NCBI RefSeq assembly: GCF_034479515.1
Contig: NZ_CP140152.1
Coordinates: 2,294,001-2,358,000, forward strand
DNA from: Duganella zoogloeoides
GTDB taxonomy: Bacteria > Pseudomonadota > Gammaproteobacteria > Burkholderiales > Burkholderiaceae_D
Length of the DNA: 64,000 bases
Reading direction: 5' to 3'
Under the pieces are notes generated by a model. That model ran no database searches, was not told the DNA's origin, and saw only the letters and a program-made list of their open reading frames with translations. Shown here piece by piece: positions 17,432 to 26,193 of this stretch. Both the position numbers and the translations under genes were made by a program. How positions within the stretch are numbered: the stretch's first letter is position 1; the number at the start of each line of letters is the position of its first letter.

Positions 17432-17459
17432 TTGACATTTGAGAACAAGTGATTACAAT
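17432..17459 (+). promoter_or_regulatory. Near-consensus sigma-70 promoter overlapping the start of a small gene
   Basis: A perfect TTGACA (17432-17437) and TACAAT (17454-17459) are 16 bases apart. The -10 box includes the first two bases of the ATG at 17458, so a transcript from here would begin after that ATG. Either the small gene starts downstream or this promoter mainly serves the antidote gene at 17705. Confidence 0.5.
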
Positions 17460-17655
17460 GAGTGAGAATAGCCAAAAAAAGACGGCGAAACAAACGGCGG
17501 CTTATCGCTGCTGGTTTAACGCCATGCTCGACCGCGTTGCCAAGACCATCGTCGCCAGTAGGGTGGAGCGCCTGCAGATGGGCCTTTACGGCGACGCGAA
17601 GAAGATGTTGGCAGACATGAAGCAGCTGCTTGCCGAGAAAAAGCGCAAAACATGA
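17458..17655 (+). CDS. Small basic protein upstream of an addiction-module antidote gene
   Basis: This frame gives 65 residues from the ATG at 17458 and is strongly basic at both ends (SENSQKKTAKQT... and ...LLAEKKRKT). The middle is an amphipathic helix (WFNAMLDRVAKTIVASRVERLQMG). I recognise no family. In the usual arrangement, the neighbouring antidote type is preceded by a RelE/ParE-like toxin of about 100 residues. This protein is shorter and has none of that fold's recognisable C-terminal motif, so I do not call it a toxin. A strong promoter overlaps the ATG, so an internal start at 17524 (MLDRVAKTIV...) is an alternative. Gap to the next gene is 49 bp. Confidence 0.5.
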   Translation: MSENSQKKTAKQTAAYRCWFNAMLDRVAKTIVASRVERLQMGLYGDAKKMLADMKQLLAEKKRKT

Positions 17656-17704
17656 TGGCAACGTCAGCCTGCGCTACTGATCCAGACGAAGGAAAGGAAT
17701 AGCC

Positions 17705-18061
17705 ATGACCAACGATGACAGCAAATACCTGCTCGACAGCCTCGACGGTATCGAGGGACTGACCGATTTCAATGTCGTTGATTACCTCACCAGCCCTGAG
17801 GCCATCGCGGCTTACATCAACGATGTGATCTCATCCGGAAATTCCGACCTGATGAAGGAGGCCATCAAAAATGTCCTGCAAGCGAAAGGCGTGGCGAAAA
17901 TCGCCGAGCAAGCGGGCCTGACGCGCGAGGGCGTATACAAAGCGCTGCGGCCGTCTAGCAAACCGCAGTGGGACACGATCCGCAGCCTGCTGACCGGCCT
18001 GGGGCTCGAAGTGCGCGTGGTCGCGATCGGCGACAGCAAAGGACCGGCACTGGCGGCCTGA
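17705..18061 (+). CDS. Addiction-module antidote protein (HigA-like, XRE-type HTH)
   Basis: This 118-residue protein begins after AAGGAAAGGA. The N-terminal half (FNVVDYLTSPEAIAAYINDV) and the helix-turn-helix (LQAKGVAKIAEQAGLTREGVYKAL, then 'PSSKPQWDTIRSLLTGLGLEV') are the hallmark of the 'putative addiction module antidote protein' family (TIGR02684 type). Members normally neutralise a RelE/ParE-like toxin and repress their own operon. No such toxin is adjacent: upstream is a 65-residue basic protein and downstream is a terminator. It may be an orphan antidote, pair with a toxin elsewhere, or have an unrecognised partner. Confidence 0.8.
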   Translation: MTNDDSKYLLDSLDGIEGLTDFNVVDYLTSPEAIAAYINDVISSGNSDLMKEAIKNVLQAKGVAKIAEQAGLTREGVYKALRPSSKPQWDTIRSLLTGLGLEVRVVAIGDSKGPALAA

Positions 18062-18080
18062 GGTATGAGTACCGCATGAA

Positions 18081-18112
18081 AAACGGCCGCCAGATCGCTC
18101 TGGCGGCCGTTT
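18081..18112. terminator. Bidirectional intrinsic terminator
   Basis: AAACGGCCGCCAGA and TCTGGCGGCCGTTT form a perfect 14-bp stem with a TCGC loop. It lies between the stops of the antidote gene (18061) and the minus-strand MFS gene (18136) and can serve both. A/T runs flank it on both sides. Confidence 0.85.
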
Positions 18113-18135
18113 CGTTTATAGCGTGAGCAGCTCGA

Positions 18136-19473
18136 TCAGGCGCGGGTTACCGGCGTCTTGAATTCGAAGCGCTTGATGTCGCCTACCATGAACACGTAGC
18201 ACAGGATGGCCACGGCAGCGTTGGCGCCGACGAATACCAGGGCGCCAGCGAACGAACCGGTCGCTTCCAGGATGTAGCCGATCACGATCGGGGTGGTGAT
18301 GCCGGCGGTGTTGCCAAAGCTGTTGAACAGTGCGCCGCTTAAGCCGCCTGCTTCTTTCGGCGACGTATCCGCTACCACTGCCCAGCCCAGCGCACCGATG
18401 CCTTTGCCGAAGAAGGCAAGCGCCATCACGGTAATGACCAGCCAGTCCGCATCCACGTAGTTACAGATAACCATGGTCATGGCCAGCAGCATGCCGCTCA
18501 CGATCGGTATCTTGCGCGCCTTCGACTGCGAATAGCCACGCTTGATCAGGCGGTCGGAAATCACGCCGCCCAGCACGCCGCCGAGGAAGCCTGCCAGCGC
18601 TGGCAGTGCGGCCACGAAGCCCACCTTCAGGATCGTCATATGGCGTTCTTTCACCAGGTAGATCGGGAACCAGGTCAGGAAGAAATAGGTCAGCGTATTG
18701 ATGCTGTACTGGGCGATGTACACGCCCAGCAGCATGCGGCTGCCCAGCAACTGACGGATCGCCGACCAGGTGTCGATCTTGGCGCTGGGTGCGTTCTTGT
18801 CCTTGGTCTCGAGGTCGATCAGTGCACCGCCGGCAGAGATGTAGTCGAGTTCGGCCTTGTTGATGTTCGGATGGTCTTTTGGACCATACACCAGCTTGAG
18901 CCAGAAGAACGACATCACCACGCCCAGGCCGCCCATCACGTAGAACACGCTTTCCCAGCCGTGGGCGTGGACCAGCCAACCCATCAACGGGCCGAACAGG
19001 ACGGTGGCGAAGTACTGCGCCGAGTTGAAGATGGCTGCCGCCGTGCCGCGTTCGGCGGTCGGAAACCACGAGGAGGCCAGGCGGCTGTTGCCTGGGAAGG
19101 AAGGGGCTTCCGCTGCGCCAATGGCCAGTCGCAGGCAGAACAGGGTGGTGAGAGCGGCCGCGCCGGTCAGGAAGCCGACAGTGCCCATCAACATGGTGAA
19201 TACGGACCACAGGAAAATACTGAAGAAATACACGATCTTGGTGCCGAAGCGGTCGAGCATCCAGCCGCCCGGCAGCTGCGCCACCACGTACGACCATGAG
19301 AAGGCCGAGAACACATAGCCCATTTGTACCGGCGTCAAGCCGAGGACGCGCGTCAGTTCCGGTCCGGCGATACCGATGGTGGAGCGATCGGCGTAATTAA
19401 TGGTGGTAACCGCGAACAGGATGGCCAGTATCAGCCAGCGTACCCGCGTTGCTTTTTGTTGCTGCGTTGCCAT
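18136..19473 (-). CDS. MFS transporter, anion:cation symporter family (glucarate/galactarate-type)
   Basis: This 445-residue inner-membrane carrier has 12 predicted segments. The N-terminus 'RVRWLILAILFAVTTINYADRSTIGIAGPEL' and 'AFSWSYVVAQLPGGWMLDRFGTK' are diagnostic of the ACS family (GudP/GarP D-glucarate/galactarate proteins). 'RLAIGAAEAPSFPGNSRLASSWFPTAERG' is the conserved MFS loop. The central cytoplasmic loop is about 50 residues. It likely imports a sugar acid with a proton; hexarate use would fit the nearby GH115 glucuronidase but no catabolic genes are adjacent. It has its own terminator (18081-18112), and its promoter region carries matched inverted elements. Confidence 0.9.
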   Translation of the reverse strand: MATQQQKATRVRWLILAILFAVTTINYADRSTIGIAGPELTRVLGLTPVQMGYVFSAFSWSYVVAQLPGGWMLDRFGTKIVYFFSIFLWSVFTMLMGTVGFLTGAAALTTLFCLRLAIGAAEAPSFPGNSRLASSWFPTAERGTAAAIFNSAQYFATVLFGPLMGWLVHAHGWESVFYVMGGLGVVMSFFWLKLVYGPKDHPNINKAELDYISAGGALIDLETKDKNAPSAKIDTWSAIRQLLGSRMLLGVYIAQYSINTLTYFFLTWFPIYLVKERHMTILKVGFVAALPALAGFLGGVLGGVISDRLIKRGYSQSKARKIPIVSGMLLAMTMVICNYVDADWLVITVMALAFFGKGIGALGWAVVADTSPKEAGGLSGALFNSFGNTAGITTPIVIGYILEATGSFAGALVFVGANAAVAILCYVFMVGDIKRFEFKTPVTRA

Positions 19474-19524
19474 GCGTGGATCTCCTTCTTATCAATATGC
19501 GCCGATCATAACGCACATATCAGA

Positions 19525-19644
19525 CATCATACAACTGGATATATGAAATATTCATACCCGTCATATAAACCCGACGCAAGTCTTACTTAATTCTTACAAA
19601 TCAACAAGTTAAACGTTTTCCTATTTGCTCTAAGTTGTACGATG
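19525..19644. promoter_or_regulatory. Candidate operators upstream of the glucarate-type carrier gene
   Basis: CATCATACAACT (19525-19536) recurs in reverse orientation as AGTTGTACGATG (19633-19644), with one difference. Between them is a perfect dyad, TATGAA-ATA-TTCATA (19542-19556). The region is AT-rich and precedes the gene starting at 19473, so it probably holds its promoter and operators. No regulator gene is adjacent. Confidence 0.45.
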
Positions 19645-19704
19645 ACGTATGAGAATGGAAGGGGAGACGAAAGGGCGGGGCGGTGTCAGTGCGGCGGGGA
19701 AAGA

Positions 19705-19730
19705 GCCGGCTACCAAGTGCGGTAGCCGGC
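19705..19730 (-). terminator. Intrinsic terminator of the copper-handling operon
   Basis: GCCGGCTACC and GGTAGCCGGC form a perfect 10-bp stem with a 6-base loop. It lies 10 bases past the stop of the PCu(A)C gene, and CTCTTTCC follows on the minus strand. Confidence 0.75.
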
Positions 19731-19739
19731 CCGCAGGCA

Positions 19740-20192
19740 TCAGTGGCCGGCGTGGGCGGCGGCGTTGAGCGGTTTGACCAGCGCCTCGACCTTGATGCTG
19801 CTGCGCACCTTGGCCGCGTCTTCAACTTCCAGCACCAGCGGCACCTTGTCGCCGTCCTTGAGCTGCTGCTTGAGCTGGAACAGCATCAGGTGGTAGCCGC
19901 CCGGCGTCAGCGCCACCGGTTGGCCGGCCGGCAGTTCCAGCGCCGGAACCTGGCGCATGCGCATCACGTCGTCCACCATCTTCATTTCGTGCACTTCGAC
20001 CGCGCCGGCGACCGGCGAGCTGACGGCTACCAGGCGGCTGTTCTTGGCGGCCGTCAGCGTCATGAAGGCGCCCGTGACTTTTTGCGCGGCCACGGTGCCG
20101 CGCACCCAAGGCTGATCGACGGTCACTTGCGACCAGGCGGGTGCGGCAGCCAGCAGGGTGGCCCCCAACATTACGGAAACGATGGTTTTCAT
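19740..20192 (-). CDS. Periplasmic copper chaperone PCu(A)C
   Basis: This 150-residue protein has an N-terminal signal peptide (MKTIVSVMLGATLLAAAPAWS). It carries the PCu(A)C copper site H-(M)x10-M-x21-H-x-M: 'VEVHEMKMVDDVMRMRQVP' supplies His and Met, and 'GGYHLMLF' supplies the second His-x-Met. A C-terminal His (AAHAGH) may add affinity. PCu(A)C delivers Cu(I) to cytochrome oxidase together with SCO proteins. Its ATG overlaps the SCO stop by 4 bases, so the two are coupled. The frame is open far upstream through the SCO gene region, but only this start gives a signal peptide. Confidence 0.93.
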   Translation of the reverse strand: MKTIVSVMLGATLLAAAPAWSQVTVDQPWVRGTVAAQKVTGAFMTLTAAKNSRLVAVSSPVAGAVEVHEMKMVDDVMRMRQVPALELPAGQPVALTPGGYHLMLFQLKQQLKDGDKVPLVLEVEDAAKVRSSIKVEALVKPLNAAAHAGH

Positions 20193-20803
20193 TGGAACAG
20201 TCCTTGTAAAAAGCCCGGTTTTTTCGGGTTGATCAATTGGCGCAGGTCGTCGGCGCATTGCTGAGCGGTCTGGTCGTGCTTGAGGCCCAGGCGTATCTTG
20301 CCGTTGGCGTCGAAGACATAGGTGATGGCCGTGTGGTCCATGGTGTACGACCCACCGCTTGGCACTTTTCGATACATGATCTTGAAGTCTTTTGCGGTCC
20401 TGGCGGTTTGCTCGCCGGTGCCGCGCACGGCAATAAAGGTTGGATCGAACGCCGCCATGTATTCGCGCAGCAGCGGCCCGGTGTCGCGCTCGGGGTCGAT
20501 GGTGGCAAACACGATCTGCAGCTTGTTGCCGTCGGCGCCCAGCAGGCGCTTGATTTCCACCGCGCGCGACAGCGCCGTCGGGCACACATCCGGGCACTGG
20601 GTGAAACCGAAGAACAGCAGCACGAACTTGCCGCGAAAATCGCGCAGCGTGGCCGGTTTGCCGTCCGGGTAGGACAGCAAATAATCGGGGCCGATGGCGG
20701 CGCCGGTAAGGTCGATCGCGGTGAAGCCGCGTGCCTGCGCCGCCAATGGCAGGGCGGCCAGCGGCAGCGCAGCTACGGTCGAGAGAAAGGAACGTCGTCG
20801 CAT
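20189..20803 (-). CDS. SCO1/SenC-family copper chaperone / thioredoxin-like protein
   Basis: This 204-residue periplasmic protein has the signal MRRRSFLSTVAALPLAALPLAAQA. The copper site is visible: 'GFTQCPDVCPTAL' (CxxxCP) and the distal His in 'YTMDHTAITYVFD'. SCO proteins deliver copper to, or reduce, the CuA centre of cytochrome c oxidase. AGGAG sits before the ATG at 20803. It overlaps the PCu(A)C gene by 4 bases and follows the DUF2946 gene, making a three-gene copper unit. Length is usual for bacterial SCO. Confidence 0.93.
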   Translation of the reverse strand: MRRRSFLSTVAALPLAALPLAAQARGFTAIDLTGAAIGPDYLLSYPDGKPATLRDFRGKFVLLFFGFTQCPDVCPTALSRAVEIKRLLGADGNKLQIVFATIDPERDTGPLLREYMAAFDPTFIAVRGTGEQTARTAKDFKIMYRKVPSGGSYTMDHTAITYVFDANGKIRLGLKHDQTAQQCADDLRQLINPKKPGFLQGLFQ

Positions 20804-20860
20804 AAAACTCCTGGTAATGTCTGGATGACGCCAGTGCAGGCACCGGCGCAAGGGCAGGGG

Positions 20861-21241
20861 TCAGGCGAACGTGGGTGGTGCGCGGGGACGGGCATCGGGC
20901 CAGGCGCAGCAGGGCGCAGGCGCCGTATAACCTGGCGCGGAGAAAACTGCTGAAGCGGCAATGGGCGCGCGCAAGGCCAGGGGCGCGGGCGGCGGCGCGC
21001 CAGCCAGGCTGGCGCACAGCGCACAGTGTTTCAGGTGATGGCCGGCAATCGGAACCTGTTGCTGGTCGTTGCGGGCGGGAGTGCTGTAGATATTGCCGCT
21101 GGCGCTGCATACCTCGCCGGCAATGGCGTCGATACCCGGCGCCACCATTGCCTGGCCCAGCGCGGGCCACAGCAAGTTGAGCATGATCGCCAGGCAAACG
21201 ATCAGGCTGATGTGGCGACGCTGGGAGAGAAACTGGGGCAT
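20861..21241 (-). CDS. DUF2946 protein of the copper cluster
   Basis: This 126-residue protein starts with 'MPQFLSQRRHISLIVCLAIMLNLLWPALGQA', a signal or anchor. The DUF2946 core is 'VCSASGN...HHLKHCALC', a His/Cys cluster that could bind copper. The C-terminus is Ala/Pro-rich. Family members are small and found beside SCO, PCu(A)C and TonB copper receptors, and their biochemical role is unknown. It is the first gene of the operon with SCO and PCu(A)C, 57 bp before the SCO start. An upstream in-frame ATG at 21307 exists, but the hydrophobic N-terminus argues for 21241. Confidence 0.8.
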   Translation of the reverse strand: MPQFLSQRRHISLIVCLAIMLNLLWPALGQAMVAPGIDAIAGEVCSASGNIYSTPARNDQQQVPIAGHHLKHCALCASLAGAPPPAPLALRAPIAASAVFSAPGYTAPAPCCAWPDARPRAPPTFA

Positions 21242-21310
21242 GGCCCGATTATAAAGTAAAAAAAGCCGCCACCGCTGGTGCGGGGGCTGCCCTGGCCAGG
21301 CAAGCACCGG

Positions 21311-23338
21311 TTACTTCAGCGCCAGGCGCGACGGCGTAGCTGCTGGCGCCCTGGCGGCGCCGGCATTGCTGCCGAGGTTGAAGATGCGCACCACTTCCAC
21401 CAGGTCGTGGGCCTGATCCTGCAGCGCAGCGGCGGCTGCGGCGGCCTGTTCCACCAGCGCGGCGTTTTGCTGGGTTACTTCGTCCATCTGGTGGATGGCG
21501 TCGTGCACCTGACCAATGCCGGCGCGCTGCTCGTCGCTGGCGCTGCTGATTTCGGCCATGATGTCGGTTACGCGGCGCACGCTCTCCACCACTTCCTCGA
21601 TGGTGCTGCCGGCTTCGGCCACCTGGCGGCTGCCGACGTCCACCTTGCTGACCGAGTCGTCGATCAACTCCTTGATTTCCTTGGCGGCCGTGGCCGAGCG
21701 TTGCGCCAGGTTGCGCACTTCGGTGGCGACCACGGCGAAGCCACGTCCCTGCTCGCCGGCGCGGGCCGCTTCCACGGCCGCGTTCAGCGCCAGGATGTTG
21801 GTCTGGAACGCGATGCCGTCGATGACGGAGATGATGTCGACGATCTTGCGCGACGAAGCGTTGATCGATCCCATGGTATCGACCACCTGCGCCACCACCG
21901 CGCCACCCTTGGCGGCGATGCCGGACGCGGCCATCGCCATCTGGTTGGCTTGCGCCGCGTTGTCGGCATTCTGGCGTACGGCGCCGCTCAGTTCTTCCAT
22001 CGAGGCAGCGGTTTCTTCCAGGCTCGACGCCTGTTCTTCGGTACGGCTCGACAGGTCGAGGTTGCCGTTGGCGATCTCGGTGGCGGCGGTGGTGATCTGC
22101 TCGGCGCCGGCGCGCACCTGGCCCACCACGCTCGACAGATTGCTGCTGATGCCGTTCAGCGCGCGCAGCACCAGGCCGATCTCATCCTTGTTATGGATTT
22201 CCAGGTGGACGTCGAGGTCGCCCTTGGCGATGCGGTCGGCAGCCTGCTCGGCGCGGGCCAGCGGCCGCGATACCACCGTGCGCACCAGCACGAACAGCAC
22301 CACCGCGAAGATCACCAGCGCAGCCAGGCCGATCAAGGCATAGCGATTGCGCAATGTCGCCGCTTCGCGCGTGATTTCGTCGGTGTAGGTGCCACCGACG
22401 ATGAGCCAGTTCCAGTCCTTGAAGGTGTGAAACTCGACCATTTTCTCGCGCGGCGCTTCGCTGTCGGAGGCGGCCCAGTTATAGGTCATGCCGCCCGATT
22501 TGGCTTCCAGCATGTCGCGGATGATGGGGGTGCCATCGGTGCTCTTGATGTCGATCAGGTTGTCGCCTTCGCGCTTCGGGTGGACCAGCGCCGTCCCTTG
22601 CTTTTCCCCCTTGGCGGCATTGATCACGTAGATGTAGCCGGTGTCGCCGATCTTGATCGCCTTGATCTTTTGCTTGAGCATGTCCATGTTCTTGGAGATG
22701 TCGAGGCCGATGAACAGCACGCCGATCACATTGCCGGCGCCATCCTTGATGGGATCGTACTGGGTGATGAACTGCTTGCCGAACAGCGTGGCCAGGCCGA
22801 TATAGCTCTGGCCGTTGCGCAGCAGCGGATAGCTGGGGTGGGCGTGGTCGAGCTGGGTACCCACGGCGCGCTCGCCGTTTTCCTTTTTCAGCGAGGTGGT
22901 CACGCGCACGAATTCGGCGCCGTTGGCGGCAAAAATGGTGGCGATGACGCCGGTCTCGTTGGTGAACTTGTCCGGGCCGGTAAAGTCGAGATTGAGCGCC
23001 TTGCCGCCGTGGAACAGCGACGGCGTCGGTTTGCCTGCGATCTCGACCGTGTTGGCGGTGTCCAGGCTGAACTTGCCGTCATCGAACTCGGACGCGAACA
23101 GGCGCGCAAAGCTCGATGCCTCGTTGGTCATGGCGTTGTTGAACACCTCCACCGTGTTGCTGATGCCGTGCAGCGAGTTGGCCACGTTGGACTTGGCGCG
23201 CTCGGTCAGCATGGTGGACGTGCTGTGGTTAATCAGGACCAGTATCACGGCCATGATCACGGTCATCAGCGCGAACGTAAACACGGTGATCTTGGTGCCG
23301 ACGCCCCAGTCGCGGGGATTCATCAGGGATTTGCTCAT
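21311..23338 (-). CDS. Methyl-accepting chemotaxis protein with Cache (Cache3-Cache2 type) sensor
   Basis: This 675-residue receptor has TM1 at residues about 16-37 and a periplasmic region of about 290 residues with Cache features. These include '[31 protein letters not shown]', '[35 protein letters not shown]', '[18 protein letters not shown]' and '[23 protein letters not shown]'. TM2 ([18 protein letters not shown]), HAMP and the signalling domain with '[21 protein letters not shown]' follow. Unlike the receptor at 4047-5762 it lacks a CheR-binding pentapeptide (end TPSRLALK). The signalling halves of the two receptors are very similar, which suggests paralogy. A structured leader precedes it. 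Ligand unknown; small organic acids are usual for this sensor class. Confidence 0.92.
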   Translation of the reverse strand: MSKSLMNPRDWGVGTKITVFTFALMTVIMAVILVLINHSTSTMLTERAKSNVANSLHGISNTVEVFNNAMTNEASSFARLFASEFDDGKFSLDTANTVEIAGKPTPSLFHGGKALNLDFTGPDKFTNETGVIATIFAANGAEFVRVTTSLKKENGERAVGTQLDHAHPSYPLLRNGQSYIGLATLFGKQFITQYDPIKDGAGNVIGVLFIGLDISKNMDMLKQKIKAIKIGDTGYIYVINAAKGEKQGTALVHPKREGDNLIDIKSTDGTPIIRDMLEAKSGGMTYNWAASDSEAPREKMVEFHTFKDWNWLIVGGTYTDEITREAATLRNRYALIGLAALVIFAVVLFVLVRTVVSRPLARAEQAADRIAKGDLDVHLEIHNKDEIGLVLRALNGISSNLSSVVGQVRAGAEQITTAATEIANGNLDLSSRTEEQASSLEETAASMEELSGAVRQNADNAAQANQMAMAASGIAAKGGAVVAQVVDTMGSINASSRKIVDIISVIDGIAFQTNILALNAAVEAARAGEQGRGFAVVATEVRNLAQRSATAAKEIKELIDDSVSKVDVGSRQVAEAGSTIEEVVESVRRVTDIMAEISSASDEQRAGIGQVHDAIHQMDEVTQQNAALVEQAAAAAAALQDQAHDLVEVVRIFNLGSNAGAARAPAATPSRLALK

Positions 23339-23427
23339 TGGATTCCAATATTTCGGTAACGAGTCGTTCGGAAACGGGGTATGCCCCCGAAAGGTCGGGA
23401 GCGCTGCTTGAGGCCAGGGAAAACATG

Positions 23428-23475
23428 CGCCTCACGCAGTGAGGCGGGCTGCCACCGCCGGGGTCCGGGGCGGTG
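23428..23475 (-). promoter_or_regulatory. Tandem hairpins in the leader of the Cache chemoreceptor
   Basis: Two adjacent stems precede the receptor start at 23338. CGCCTCAC-GCA-GTGAGGCG (23428-23446) is perfect with a 3-base loop, and CACCGCC (23453-23459) pairs with GGCGGTG (23469-23475). The rest of the 431-bp gap (23339-23769) is AT-rich, with only a short AGCAG/CTGCT hairpin (23515-23531) and the promoter side of prc. No known riboswitch consensus was recognised. Confidence 0.4.
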
Positions 23476-23769
23476 CCATCATTGGATGATGAAACTGCTA
23501 TCAGACGAAATTCTAGCAGGATTTTTCTGCTGAGCAATCATTTTTTTGATATATATCAGGGAATTTCTTTTCTAAAACAATGACTTAAATAGTCTATTGA
23601 TGAATTTAATTACGGGTTACTACGTATTGTGATAGATGGTGTTCAGCCGTGCTTAAGCTTCGTCGCGGAAACTCGCCATTCACAGAACGGCGTCCCGACT
23701 GCTATCCTGTAGAATGAAATTCAGTGCAGCGCCTGCAATAACCTCAATAAAACACTCCGGAGTTAGCCG

Positions 23770-26031
23770 ATGAAGAAAAAAATGCTGTTGGTGGCCATGA
23801 TCGCGGCCCTGTCCTTCCAGGCCGGCGCTGCCGTGCCGGACAAAGTGGCAGATGCGCCGCTCAAGCCCCAGATTGGACAGACCCAGGCCGCAGTGCTGGC
23901 CTCGCGCGTGCTGACCAAGCTGCATTACAAGGCTGCGCCGCTGGACGATGCCATGTCGGAGAAAATCTTCGACCGGTATTTCAAATCGCTGGACTCGGAA
24001 AAACTGTTCTTCACCCAGGCCGACCTGAACCAGTACGCCATCGTGCGCACCCGGCTGGACGACGCCATCAACGGCGAAAACCTCAGCGTGCCGTTTGCCA
24101 TCTTCAACCTGTACCAGACCCGCCTGCGCGATCGCATCGCTTACGCGCGCGACCTGGTCAAGACCGGCAAGTTTGAATTTGCGTCGGAAGAAAGCTACCA
24201 GTTCGACCGCGAGAAGGCCGAGTGGGTCAAGAACGACGCTGAAATGAAAGACCTGTGGCGCAAGCGCGTCAAGAACGAATGGCTGCGCCTCAAGCTGGCC
24301 GGCAAGGACGACAAAAGCATCCGTGAAACGCTGGACAAGCGCTATGAGAATTACCTGAGCCCGTCGCGCCAGCCGACCAGCGAAGACGCATTCCAGATCT
24401 TCATGAACGCTTACGCCATGTCGATCGAGCCGCACACCAATTACCTGGGCCCGCGCGCTGCCGACAACTTCGATATCGCCATGCGCCTGTCGCTCGAGGG
24501 TATCGGCTGCGTGCTGCAAAGCCGCGACGACTACGTGGTCGTGCGCGAAGTCGTGCCGGGCAGCCCGGCTGGCCTGTCGGGCAAGATCAAGGTCGGCGAC
24601 CGCATCGTGGCCGTGGCCAAGGACGAGAAAACCCCGCTGACCGAAGTGCTCGGCTGGCGCCTGGACGACGTGGTCGCCCTGATCCGTGGTCCCAAGGATT
24701 CCACCGTCAAGCTTGAAATCATCCCGGCCGATGCCGGTCCCGATGGCAAACATGCGTTCGTCTCGCTGGTGCGCCAGAAGATCAGCATGGAAGAGCAATC
24801 GGCCAAGAAAACCATTTACGAAGTCAAGGATGGCAATACCAAGCGCCGCGTGGGCGTGATCTCGCTGCCGACCTTCTACCAGGATTTCGAAGCGCGCCGC
24901 AAGGGCGATAAAGACTTCAAGAGCGCTACCCGCGACGTCGAACGCCTGCTGGTCGAACTCAAGAAGGATAAAGTCGATAACCTGCTGATCGACCTGCGCA
25001 ACAACGGCGGCGGTTCGCTCAACGAGGCGGTGGAACTGACCGGCCTGTTCATCGACAAGGGCCCGGTCGTGATGCAGCGCAGCGCCGACAAGAAAGTGGA
25101 AATCGAAAGCGATACCCGCGCCGGCATGACCTGGGACGGCCCGATGGGCGTGCTGATCAACCGTGGTTCGGCTTCGGCCTCGGAGATTTTCGCCGCCGCC
25201 ATCCAGGACTACGGCCGTGGCGTCATCATCGGCGAACCGAGTTTTGGCAAGGGCACGGTGCAGACCCTGTTCAGTCTGGACCGTTTCGCCCAGGACGATA
25301 AGGTGCGCTATGGCGAAGTCAAGTTCACCATTGCGCAGTTCTTCCGCATCAACGGCGGCACCACCCAGCTGCGCGGCGTGACGCCGGACCTGAAGCTGCC
25401 GACCATGACGGATTCGGATTCCTTCGGCGAATCGAGCTACGACAATGCCTTGCCGTGGACCCAGATCACGCCCGCGCCGTTCATCCCGGCAGGTGACCTG
25501 AAAGAAATTATCCCGGTGCTCGATAAAAAGCACACCGCGCGCATTGCCAAGGACAAGGACTTCCAGTACCTGGCCGAAGACATCGCCCTGGTGAACAAGC
25601 AGCGCAAGGAAAACTCGATTTCGCTCAACGAAGCCGTGCGCCGCAAGGAACGCGAACAACAGGAAGCCCGTGCCAAGCTGCGCGAGGCGCGCCTGCTGGC
25701 GGCCCCCGGCGCCGACGATCCGATCCTGCTGCCCGATCCGAAGGACGCGCTCAACAAGGCAATTTCGGCCAAGCCGGCCAGTGGCAAAACCGCGCCTGTC
25801 CCGAAAGTAGCCGGGGTAAAAGGTGCGTTGCGCAGCGACGACGGCCTGCAGGGCGCCGAGCGTTCATTGGCAGCCGAGCTGGAAGCGGAGAAACAGGCCA
25901 AGGCAGCCAAGGACGTGTTGCTCAACGAGGCCGTGCACATCCTGGCCGATGAGGTGGCCTTGCTCAAGACCGACACCCGCATGGCAGCGCGGGTTCTGCC
26001 TTACGCCCAACCCGCCACGGCCGGCAAATAG
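23770..26031 (+). CDS. prc: Carboxy-terminal processing peptidase Prc/Tsp (S41A)
   Basis: This 753-residue periplasmic protease has signal peptide MKKKMLLVAMIAALSFQAGA. The N-terminal helical domain with 'YFKSLDSEKLFFTQADL' is specific to Tsp. The PDZ domain is at about residues 235-325 ('IGCVLQSRDDYVVVREVVPG'). The S41 core has 'LIDLRNNGGGSLNEAVELTG', catalytic Ser in 'RGSASASEIFAAAIQDYGR' and catalytic Lys in 'GEPSFGKGTVQT'. The C-terminal DUF3340-like helical region is Lys/Ala-rich. It degrades tagged or misfolded periplasmic proteins and trims lipoproteins and murein hydrolases. CTCCGGAG stands before the ATG. It is monocistronic with a perfect terminator. Confidence 0.95.
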   Translation: MKKKMLLVAMIAALSFQAGAAVPDKVADAPLKPQIGQTQAAVLASRVLTKLHYKAAPLDDAMSEKIFDRYFKSLDSEKLFFTQADLNQYAIVRTRLDDAINGENLSVPFAIFNLYQTRLRDRIAYARDLVKTGKFEFASEESYQFDREKAEWVKNDAEMKDLWRKRVKNEWLRLKLAGKDDKSIRETLDKRYENYLSPSRQPTSEDAFQIFMNAYAMSIEPHTNYLGPRAADNFDIAMRLSLEGIGCVLQSRDDYVVVREVVPGSPAGLSGKIKVGDRIVAVAKDEKTPLTEVLGWRLDDVVALIRGPKDSTVKLEIIPADAGPDGKHAFVSLVRQKISMEEQSAKKTIYEVKDGNTKRRVGVISLPTFYQDFEARRKGDKDFKSATRDVERLLVELKKDKVDNLLIDLRNNGGGSLNEAVELTGLFIDKGPVVMQRSADKKVEIESDTRAGMTWDGPMGVLINRGSASASEIFAAAIQDYGRGVIIGEPSFGKGTVQTLFSLDRFAQDDKVRYGEVKFTIAQFFRINGGTTQLRGVTPDLKLPTMTDSDSFGESSYDNALPWTQITPAPFIPAGDLKEIIPVLDKKHTARIAKDKDFQYLAEDIALVNKQRKENSISLNEAVRRKEREQQEARAKLREARLLAAPGADDPILLPDPKDALNKAISAKPASGKTAPVPKVAGVKGALRSDDGLQGAERSLAAELEAEKQAKAAKDVLLNEAVHILADEVALLKTDTRMAARVLPYAQPATAGK

Positions 26032-26165
26032 TGCTGTTTTTGGGATGTTGGAGATAGTTATTCTTAATGTGAATTTCCAACATTACCAATATAAATTGGA
26101 TTTATATGCTGCAGAGCGGCATTATCATTCCTGTCTCCTCTATTCTCCTCCAAGAAAATAGATTC

Positions 26166-26193
26166 AGCCCGCTCCCTGAGCGGGCTTTTTTTT
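26166..26193 (+). terminator. Intrinsic terminator of prc
   Basis: AGCCCGCTC and GAGCGGGCT form a 9-bp stem with a 3-base loop, followed by eight T. The minus-strand PEP-CTERM gene ends inside its T run (stop 26192-26194). The 134 bp between prc and the stem hold no gene. Confidence 0.92.

Noticed and set aside
17458..17655. RelE/ParE toxin upstream of the antidote
   Set aside because: The protein is too short and lacks the family's recognisable core; only position suggested it.
21278..23359. A 693-codon plus-strand open frame
   Set aside because: It mirrors the Cache chemoreceptor on the other strand and has no recognisable domain or ribosome site.
23339..23540. c-di-GMP, guanidine or fluoride riboswitch before the chemoreceptor
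   Set aside because: I compared the leader by eye with GEMM, mini-ykkC and fluoride consensus elements and found none of the conserved bases.
23680..25659. A 659-codon minus-strand open frame
   Set aside because: It is antisense to prc, which has all catalytic motifs and a signal peptide.
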